Shown here piece after piece: positions 23,108 to 33,400 of a stretch of DNA of 36,252 nucleotides. Both the position numbers and the translations under genes were made by a program. The notes under the pieces are model-generated. The model searched no databases. It had not been told where the DNA came from and was given only the letters and a program-made list of their open reading frames with translations. The DNA lies in the NCBI RefSeq assembly GCF_001436025.1, contig NZ_AZEQ01000021.1, forward strand, positions 1 through 36,252, written 5' to 3'. This DNA is from Limosilactobacillus mucosae DSM 13345. Lineage in GTDB: Bacteria; Bacillota; Bacilli; Lactobacillales; Lactobacillaceae. Position 1 is the stretch's first letter; the number at the start of each line of letters is the position of its first letter.

Positions 23108-24238
23108 TTAAAAATCCTCCTTGTTGTTCGACCAGCCAGGCAGCGGTACGTCGATTACGCGCGGCGGCTGATTTAATTGACAGGCAACAGCTTGACCGAT
23201 CCCCAGTCCGCTGACGGTGGCGACTAATTGTGCATCCAGATTGAGACTGCTGATTTCTTCGGGACTGGCCAGATGGTGAACCAGCAGATTAGGAAACTGA
23301 GAGCGCAGTTTGGCTGGCAGGTCCAATGGTGATTGCGTGGTTAGAATCATGTTTAGTCCAACCTTGCGACCTTCACGCAGAACCTGGAAAATCCCGTTTT
23401 CAGCCAGCTTGGTCTCATTAGCTGGGAGATAGCGGTGGGCCTCATCAATTATAATATTGACGGAAAAAGCCGCGTTATGCTGCAGACGGTGCTCCAGAAT
23501 CCGTTTCATTAAAAGTGAGATGACGGCCCGTTGACCAATCGCGAGCGTCTTCAGAGTGGAAAGGTCGATTACCAGCGTTTTGTGGGCGCTGCGCTGATTT
23601 AAAAACATCTGCAGCACGAAATTGAGCTCGGTTTTAACCTGTTGAGGCTGATGAATCGTACCGAACAATTCCCGTACTGCCAAACTGGCCAGTAATTCTC
23701 TTAGCTGAATGATTTTGGGCCATTCTGCCGCAATCAGCTGTCGGTCATAGGTCTGGCCAAGCAGCTGATAGTCGGCACGCTGATCGTCATATGGGATCAC
23801 CAATTCTTCAATTAACTGGTCGGGCAGCAGCTGAACGGCATATGATTTTGACCAGCGACCAAGTTTTTCCAGTTCCTGCTGGTGAGCAGCGATTGGCTGG
23901 CTGATGCGCTGATAGCAGCCGGACTGATTCCGCAGATTGTTTTGAATACGCAGGTCATTGACTGCTGAAGCGGCGGCTGTGTTGAGACGTTCGTCAAAAT
24001 GCAGTCCCAGCGCCTCAATCAACTGAGCAGCCGAAAATTCACCAGGTTCCAGATAAGCGTTCTCGCCCAAGCGGTAAACGATGGCATTTGGCAGCTGCGC
24101 GTATTCACCGGTAGGATCCAGGACAATGTTGGCTTGGCCGCTGCTCTGCAATTGATCCAACAAGGTTAAAGTTGAGGTCGTCTTACCGCTGCCGGTCTGT
24201 CCAATGATCAGCAGGTGTCTTTTTGTCAGCTCGTTCAT
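23108..24238 (-). CDS. HerA-like ATPase (HerA/FtsK superfamily, DUF87)
   Basis: The 376-residue protein belongs to the HerA branch of hexameric DNA-translocating ATPases. It has Walker A GQTGSGKTT (residues 13-21), a DPTGEYAQLPN stretch, and Walker B IIIDEAHRYLP (Asp265, Glu266). VLREGRKVGLNMILTTQSP follows, with the sensor Gln, as in HerA helicases. Usual HerA partners such as NurA nuclease are not nearby; instead a small membrane protein follows without a gap. ATG 24238 is chosen over 24256 because TATAAT at 24260-24255 (minus strand) would start transcription near 24248, downstream of the earlier ATG. Function could be DNA processing, plasmid or phage defence; not determinable here. Confidence 0.88.
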   Translation of the reverse strand: MNELTKRHLLIIGQTGSGKTTSTLTLLDQLQSSGQANIVLDPTGEYAQLPNAIVYRLGENAYLEPGEFSAAQLIEALGLHFDERLNTAAASAVNDLRIQNNLRNQSGCYQRISQPIAAHQQELEKLGRWSKSYAVQLLPDQLIEELVIPYDDQRADYQLLGQTYDRQLIAAEWPKIIQLRELLASLAVRELFGTIHQPQQVKTELNFVLQMFLNQRSAHKTLVIDLSTLKTLAIGQRAVISLLMKRILEHRLQHNAAFSVNIIIDEAHRYLPANETKLAENGIFQVLREGRKVGLNMILTTQSPLDLPAKLRSQFPNLLVHHLASPEEISSLNLDAQLVATVSGLGIGQAVACQLNQPPRVIDVPLPGWSNNKEDF

Positions 24239-24486
24239 GCATTCATCCCCAATCATTATAATATTCTAATTATAAATAAGAAGGGCCTAAATTGTTACAA
24301 AAATATTGTTATTCTTTTTGGATCCTTATTTGAGCAATTTAGTGAAAACGGCTTCATTTACAGTGATATAATGTCGTGGTAAGAAAATATTAGTATGATA
24401 AATAAATGATAAGTTGACGAAATAAAGGTAATTTGCTGAACAGCGACCCGACTTATTATTTAGCGGCTTAAAATGGGGGAATTTCA
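24239..24486. promoter_or_regulatory. Divergent promoter region, HerA-like ATPase and adhesin
   Basis: On the minus strand, TATAAT at 24260-24255 serves the ATPase. On the plus strand, an extended -10 element TGATATAAT (24364-24372) lies about 115 bases before the adhesin ATG; its -35 is weak. GGGGGA at 24474-24479 is the adhesin ribosome site. Confidence 0.6.
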
Positions 24487-27400
24487 ATGAATAAACTACA
24501 ACGGTTAGGGAAGGAGACCGAAACGGATCGCAGCTGTCGCGTCAAAATGTACAAAGCAGGCAAGAACTGGCTTACATCATGCCAGGTTTGCCGTTATTTT
24601 TTGAATTGTGCAGTTTTGAAACGCGTGGCGATTTCTGCCGGAGCAGTAGCAATGGGGATGAGTCTGGCTGCTCATAGCGTCAAAGCTGATACGACTGATG
24701 TAACAGTCAACAGCAATGCTCCAGTGCTTGCCGGCCCGGTGACTCAAGCCAAAACGGCAGCCGATATTGTCGTCACGAATGAAAGCAGTCAAGCTTCCGT
24801 AAGCGTCGCGTCAGCCAGTACCGCAACGCTTGCTGAAAAGAGCATCAGCAGCATACCGGAATCATCAGTCAGCTTGGATGCAGTCACGACAAGAAACGAC
24901 TCAGCAGCTGATGCGAGTCAAAAAAGCCCAGCCGCGGCAGCCAATGACTCGACAGCTACCAGTCAAAATGGTGCGTCCAACTCAACAGTGCCCAATCAAA
25001 GCGCTGGTTCTATCGCTGATTCGGCAGTAAATGAAAATAATGGTCTGAATTCAAGCAGCAGTCAGATTAAATCAGCCAGTTCAGCTGCCAATACGGCCAA
25101 ATTAAAGACAGCGGCCATTGCTTCAGCAAATGAGCTGGCAGTCTCGACTACCGATTATCAGGCCTTAACCAAGGACTGGCGGGTTGATGCCAAGGGAAAC
25201 GTGACCTATATCGGTAAAAGTACGGATCTGACTACGATTACGGTTCCTAATAACTACGATTTTTATCAGGCTGGCAAGATTCAGGCTGGTCAGAGCGTGA
25301 CGATCGCGGCCAGCGTGATTCACAACCTGCTCAAGCAGAACCGTCAGTTAAGCGAGCTGATCATTTCATCAGATGGGGACGGCAAGCTGATCGCCAAAGG
25401 CAACTGGAAAGCGGCTTTCAGCGGCTATGACGATAACTATATGAATCAGTATACTTGTCGCGTCAAGTCGTTTGATTTAGGCGGGCTGGATGTTTCGCAG
25501 GTTACCAGTATGGCGCGGATGTTTGACAGTGATCGCGAGCTGGTGCGGATCACGGGACTCGGCAATTGGAACACTGGCAAAGTAACGGATATGTCCTATA
25601 TGTTTAATGGCACGTCGAAGCTGAGTACTTTGGACAGTATTGAAAAATGGGACGTCCAGCAAGTCTCCAATATGGACTATATGTTTTCCCAGGCGTTTGA
25701 TAATGCTTGCGAATGGCCGCTGACGCTGGATCTGTCAGGATGGAACACCAAGTCGCTTACCAAGCTTAGTCATTTATTCTATTACGCTGGTATTACCAAT
25801 CTGAACATCTCAAACTGGAACCTGACTAAAATGACTAAGCAGTCGCGGACGCAGTATCTTTTTGCCAACGCGGGCACGCTGCAGAAGAGTAAGGGCGATA
25901 ATGAAGACGTGGCCTCGTTTGGGTTCGTCTTGACGATGAATCAGGTCAAGCTGCCGCAGACGGCCAATTATAAGCTGCAGGCTAACGATTTTTATGCAAC
26001 GCGCAGTGGCGACATCCCGCTGCTGGTCTTTACCGATCTGACGGATGCCAATCTGTTGAACATCCTTAATTCTGAACTGACCAGCTTCAACTATATGACT
26101 GGTAAAGATGAGCCTTCGCGGCGGCATGCGTTCAGCGTCAAGCTGGAAGATGGCACGACCAAGACCATTTCAATTAGCCGAGTCTACAAAAATGAACAAG
26201 AAGAAATCGCAACGATTCAATCAGCAATTAAGCAGGCAGCTGCTAAGGACGGCTATTCGTTAACGACTGCACCAACCGTCAGCAGTCTAACCCCAGCCCA
26301 GCGCATTTCAAATACATATCAGGTCAGCTATATTGCACTGCCACAGACAACTCACATTATTTTTGAGGACGAAAGCGGCAACGTAATTCAAACCAAGACC
26401 ATTACCGGCAAAACTGATGAAATCGTTAGTGTTAGTGTGGACGCAGTCGTACCAACCGGCTGGGAAATTGTCAGTGGGACGATCCCGACTCAAATTACCC
26501 TGGTCGGCACTGGGACGCCAGACATAATCATTAAAATCAAGCACAATATCATCTCGAAAGATAAAACCAAAACCGTTAAGCGCATCATTACGATTACTAA
26601 TCCTGATCAAACAATTAAAACCATCGAGCAGGCTGTTAAATATCAGCGAACGGCCATAGAGGACGAGGCAACCGGCATCACGACCTATACAGAATGGCAG
26701 GTTGATGGCGATACTGGTGATTTTGCGGCGATTGATCTGACCAATTATCAAGGAGCTGATTATACCAAGGCTGGCTATACGATGATGATTGATGGTCAAC
26801 CGGGGACAACGATTGCCAAAACAACGCCCAATGCTGAAGCTGAAGACAGCAATATTACCGTTACGTTTACGCCAGTTCGGCATACGATGCACATTAATTA
26901 TGTCAACAGCCAAGGTGATGTCATCAAGTCACAGGAAGTCACTGGCTATACTGGCGAAACCAAAATCGTTGAGTTGAGCGCGCCAGCAGAATGGCTGATT
27001 ACTGATGGCAGCACGCAAAAGAAGGTTGAGTTTGGAGCAGACGGCGCTCAAGACATCACGATCAATATTGAGTATGCACGTATCTATGTTGAGCCGACCG
27101 ATCCCAAAACGATTACTGATCCATTGCCTGACAATCCAGCTAAGTTTTATCCAGCTGGCGTTGGTTATAATGATTTAAACAAAGCCGTTACCCGCACGAT
27201 TACGATTGTTGATCCCAAAACCAGCAGTCAAAAAATCATTACTCAGATCGTACGCTTTACGCGGCGCGCGATTGTCGATGAGGTCGTTGGGACGCTGGTT
27301 GGCTATACAAACTGGCAGACGACCAATGCGGTTTGGGATGGCATCGATGTCGACAGTCTTTATCCCGGCTATACGCCCAGCAGTCAAGTAGCAACCAAGA

Positions 27401-30400
27401 CAGTCACGGTCAACGACGCTGATCAGACACAGACGATTACGTTTACCGCTAATGATGCCGTTCAGACCGTACGTTTTATGGATGGCAATACGCAAGTCGG
27501 TTCGGATTACTTTTTACGCGGCAAGACCGATCAGCTGGTTGAATTGCCAGCACTGCCGGATGGCTGGCAGTTGGCGCCTGGGCAGACACTGCCAAAAAAC
27601 GTTCAGCTGGCTGCTAATGACGTGCCGATCAAGATTCAGATTATCGCCGGTTTGTGCACGATTACCACGGCGACGGCAGCCGGAACGCTGATCCCAGGAA
27701 CTAAAAACCAGTACCTGCAAAAAGCAATTGCTGATGACGACTTGAATCGGCAGGTTACGCAGACGGTCGTCATCATCAATCCGCTCGATCATACGTCAAC
27801 TACCCAGCAGCAGATCGTTCGCTTTACGCGCAGTGCCGTGATCAACATGACCAATGGCGAGCTGGATCATTATACCGCTTGGCAGTCAGTAGGGCTGGAT
27901 TCGTTCAATGAGGTCACCCTGCCTGTTTTTGCCGGCTACACGCCTCAAGCCTTGAATGATCATCAGCAGGCAATTGCATTAACGATGGATGGCGATCTGC
28001 CAGCAGTCGATCAAGTAGCGGCCACCCAGGCAGATAGCGTGATTACGGTCAGCTATCAAGCCAATCCGGTTGACGTGGCAGTGATCTTTAAAGATGCGGC
28101 GGGCAGCCAGATTGGTTCGATTGTTACGATTCATGGTCAAACCGATGAAGTACTGCAGCTGATTTTTGATCAAACCACCCGGCAGCTGAAAGTCAATACT
28201 GGTCTTGCGCATCCCGACAATCCAGCCACGATCGCGCTGCCAACCAATTGGGAACTGGATGATGGCAACGACTTGAGCCCAGTCAAAATGGCAAGCGGCC
28301 AAACGATTGCCTTGCGAGTGCGGCATCAAACAAGCGATGTTTCCACCACGGACGCGTCAGCCAAAGAAGAGTTTACGCGGACCATCAATATTTTTGACCC
28401 ATACCAGGGACAGCTGCAGCCAATTACGCAAACAGCAGTCTTTCATCGCAGCGCCATTAAGGATCTGGTGACCGGCATCGTGACCTATGGCAGCTGGGTA
28501 CCGGCCCAAGGAATTTTTGTCAAGGTGGATATTCCAAGCGTAGCCGGCTATACCCCGGATCGACAGGTTAATGAAGAGAAAGTTGATCCGCTCAACGGTA
28601 AAAACGAAACGATTGACGTGCACTATCAAGCCAATGACGGCAATATTCAAGAAATTGACTACGTTGACCAAGATGGCAATGTAATCAACCATTTGAATCT
28701 CAGCGGCAAGACTGATGCAGTTGCCAAGATCAGCTATCAGGCTCCCAACAACTGGCAGATCGTATCTGGACAGACTTTGCCTGGCGAGGTACGGTTTAAG
28801 GTTTATAATCCGGTAATCAAGGTGATCGTCGAACATCAAACCAAAGACGTTACCGGACTGGATCAACAGCTGGGAATTCAAACCAGCAAAACGGTCACGC
28901 GTCAGATCACTGTTAGCACGCCAACTGGACAGATCAATGAAATCAAGCAGTTCGCTCGGTTCCAGCGCTCAGCAGTCCAGGATCTGGTGACGGGTGCGAT
29001 CAGTTTTGGCGAGTGGCAGTGGCAGGCTGGCGATCAGCTTTTTGAAAAGTTCACGCCGGCCTCGATCGCGGGCTATACGCCAAACTACCAGTTGATTGAG
29101 GAGCTTACGCCAACTGCCCAAACGAATGATTCGGTTTATCAAGTCAGCTACCAGGCCAATCCTGGTCAGCAGACGATCTCATATCGGGATGCATATAACA
29201 ATATCGTATTGACGCAGATCATTTCTGGGGTAACCGATCAGATCGTTGACGTGCCAACGGTTTTGCCATCCGGCTGGGAACTGGCGGCTGGACAGGCCAT
29301 GCCGGCAACGGTGACGATCAAGCCGACTGATACGCCAATCATTATCTATGTTCAGCACCAGTTAAAAGACGTAACGGCCGAATATTCAAACACCACTCAG
29401 GATACCGTCAAACGAATCATAAACGTGCAGCTGCCAAATGGACAGGTAGTTACGACAACGCAGACGGTCAATTTTAAGCGGTCCGCAACAATGGATCTGG
29501 TAACCAATCTGATTGAGTATGGTCAATGGCAGGCAGACGGCAGCTTTGCCAAGGTCGTGATTGATCCAATTGCCGGCTACCAGGCTACGCAGACCGAGGT
29601 GCCGGCAATAACGCCAACGGCAATGGCTGATGACATTACTATTGAGGTCAGCTATATCGCGCAAAAAGCCACGCAGCTGATCCAATACGTTGACCAAAAC
29701 AATCCAGCTGGCAGTCCGATTGGTGAACAATCCATTCCTGGGCTGGTTGATCATGACGTGGCCGTGACGCCATCAATCCCAGCCAATTGGGAACTGGTAC
29801 CAAATGAAACGATTCCAGGCAGCGTCACGATTAAGCCGGATGCCGCGCCAATCAAGGTTCTGATTCAACATCAGCACCAAGACGTTTCGCAAACGGATGC
29901 GGGGGCGACTAAAAAGGTTACCCGCACGATCAGATTTAACAACCCCGATGGTACCAGTCAAACGATCGAACAGGCCGTAACGTTTATGCGCACGGCAGTC
30001 AAGGATCTGGTTGACGATACGATTGCCTATGGTGCCTGGCAGGGTGGTGGCGTTTTTGTCGGCATGGAAGTCCCACAAATTGCGGGCTACTATGCCAGCC
30101 AAGACGTCATCTACAGTGTGCAGCCAACGCCAGATACTGAAAATCGAACCATTGACATCACCTACTGGGCCAAACCGGTTACGACGCGCATCGTTCAGTA
30201 TGTTGATAAATCTGGTCAGCTGATCAGCAGCGATCCCGTCATCGGCAGACTTGACACAGATACCGACTATACGCTGAAGCTGCCGGAGCATTGGGAGTTT
30301 GTCGATGCCAATCTCAAAGCGGGGACAAGAATTTCAATCAACATGGGTAAAGCTGGCGAGATTATTTATCAAATCAAGCATCAATTGACTACCGACACGT

Positions 30401-33400
30401 TTCTCAAGGACTTCACGCGCCATGTCGTTTTACACAAGCCAAGCGGAACGGAAACGATTGATCTGACGGCTAAGATGCAGGCCACGCGAACTCATGATGA
30501 GGTTACGGGCACGGATACGTATGAAAACTGGCAGGTCGTCAACTCGTTTGGTCAAGTAGCAGCCGATAAGATTGCCTACGCTGGCTATCAGGCCTCAGTT
30601 AAAGAAATTGCTGACAGCGCGCCGAATGAAAATATGGCCGCTGAGACGACGATTGATGTGACTTATACGGCTAATCCCGGCGTGCAGACGATTGAATATG
30701 TCGATAGTCAGGGCAATGTCATTTCAAAACGGCTGCTTGCCGGACTGGTTGATCAAGAAGTCACCTTGGATACCAGTCAGAATGGCAACGCGGCTTTACC
30801 GGCCAACTGGCAGCTGGCAAAGGGCGTGACGGTACCAAGCAGCATTAAGATTCCAGCGTCTGATCAGGTGATTCCTTTTGAAGTTGAGCATCAGCTGCAG
30901 GACGTTTCCGCGACTGATCCCGACGCTCAAAAAGTAGTTACGCGAGTCATCAACGTCTTTGATCCACACAAGGGTCTTGATACAAGAACGAATACCATTA
31001 CGCTGGTCCGCACGGCAATCAAGGATCTGGTTACCAATCGGACGGCCTATGGTAAATGGCAAAATCCCGCTCATCAGGTATTTGACGAGTTTAATGTGCC
31101 ACAGCTCACCGGCTATACGGCCAGTCGTGATCTGATTGCCGCCTATATGCCAAATGGCGAAGATACCACGCTGACGTACAACATTACCTATTCGGCCAAT
31201 GAGCAGTCAGTGCTGGTAGTCTATCAAGATCAGCAGCATAACGTGATTGGACAGACGGCTGCTGGAGGACGGACTGATCAGCGCCTTACGATCGACTTTG
31301 CGCAGTCATTGCCTGATGGCTGGGTCTTGGCGGCCGGACAAGCTGATCAGCAGCAGATTACGTTTACGGGATCAGCAATGACGCCGATTATAGTTGAGAT
31401 CGTACATGGTCAGGTTTTAGTTGAGCCTGATCATCCCAAGACGCCGCAAGATCGCCTGCCATATACCAAAAACGCCTTTTATCCCAGCGGCGTGGGCTAT
31501 AACAAACTCAATCGAACCGTTGCGCGCCAGATTACGATTGTCTATCCAGATGGGCAAACCGATCTGATCAGACAGACCGTTCAGTTTAAACGCAGCGCGA
31601 CGGTAGATACGGTGACCAAAGCCGTTGTCTATGGTGAGTGGCAGGTGATCGGCAATGATCATTTTGCTGAGTTCGTCCCTAAAGAGCTGTCGGACTATCT
31701 GCCAAGCCTCAAGCTGATTGAAGCCGCCGTACCTGGTCCAGAAGACGTTGACGGCAGCTTGACGATCAGCTATTACCACCGCTATACGACCCAGACGATT
31801 GAGTATGTTGATGCTGACAGTGGCGAGCTGGTTGGTGATCCGCAGGTAATTGCTGGCGAAACGGGAACGATGATTGAACCAACGCTGATGCTGCCAGATG
31901 GCTGGGGATTAGATGAAAATCAAGCCGTCCCAAGCAAGATTGCCATGAAGCTGGTTGACACGCCAATCAAATTGAGAGTTCGGCACATAGCCGTTCTGGT
32001 TGACTTTGATCATCCCGTGCAAAAAGGCGAGCTGATTGCCGGTACCCAAAATCAGCATTATCAGGTTGATTTGGGAGCAGACAAGCTGAATCGCTATGCC
32101 ACGCGAACGATCATCATTACCGATCTGCAGGGCGAGCAGTCCCGGATTATACAGCGGGTTCATTTCGTGCGCAGCGTCTGGGTTGATGCAGTCACCGGTC
32201 TGCCGATCATCCCATTGACCAGCCTGGAATGGCAGCCGCTCAATACTAAATCATTCTGGAATGCCGTGTCGGTTCCTGAAATTCCTGGCTATCAAGCAAT
32301 CATTACGGATGAGGCCACGGGACAACAGCTGCCGGCAATTGAGCAGGTCAGCCTTGATGCACTGGCCAATCAAACGATCAAGGTAGTCTATCAGGCACAG
32401 ACCGGTCAGCGGACTATCAATTATGTTGATGAAAATGGCAGCATTATCGGGACGCAGACGGTTATCGGTAACTTAAACGCGATGATTCCAGTTGAATTGG
32501 TTTTGCCGCAAGACTGGCAGCTGGCTAGTCCAGATGAGCGACTGACCAACGTGAGAATTATAGCTGCCAATCAGCCAATTGACATTCTGGTTGTTCATCG
32601 GTTGGTTGAGAAAACACCACAGCTGCGCCAGATTACGCGGACGATCAACTTTAAGAATCCATTGAACCAAAATGCCGTAACGACGGTCGTGCAGACGGCC
32701 GCCTTTAAACGGGCAGTCTACCATGATCTGGTCAGCGATACCGATACTTATAGCGCTTGGATTCCACTGGTTGCCAAATGGGATGAGCTGATCTTGCCGG
32801 AAGTAGCTGGCTATCAGCCTTCGCAAACGGTAAGCCAACTTGTAGTCACGCCGGATACTGCCAATGTCGTCTTGGATGTTGAGTATCTACCTGAATCACA
32901 GCTCCAGACGGTTAATTACGTGGACCAAAACGGCAATCTGATCAAGACGCAAAACTTTGCTGGCAAGGTTGGCGAAACGATCAAGCCGGGATTCAAGCTT
33001 CCCGCTGGCTGGCGATTGCTGACGGGGCAACAGCTGCCGGAATCATTGGTCATTCAAGCAGCCAATGTGCCATTAAACGTGCAGATTGAGCATGGCTTGG
33101 TAGATCAGCCGGATGAAACGCGAACGGTCAGTCGTTCAATTAAATTAAATTTTCCTAATGGCAAGGTTCAGACCAAAGTTCAAACCGTAAAATTCACGCG
33201 GACCGTTACCCGTGATCTGGTAACCAACCAGTTCATCTATGGCGAGTGGCAGCGTCAAGGACAGTTTGACCAGTTTGACGTCCCAACGATTGCTGGCTAT
33301 TTGGCTAATCTTAACCAGGTGCCAATGATTGTACCAACTGCCGATTCTGCAGACAGTACCGTTCAAATTCAGTACGAGCCGCAAATTGAAACGCAGTTGA

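Noticed and set aside
24256-24258. Earlier ATG for the HerA-like ATPase
   Set aside because: It overlaps the predicted -10 element, so it would lie upstream of the transcript start, and it has no ribosome site.
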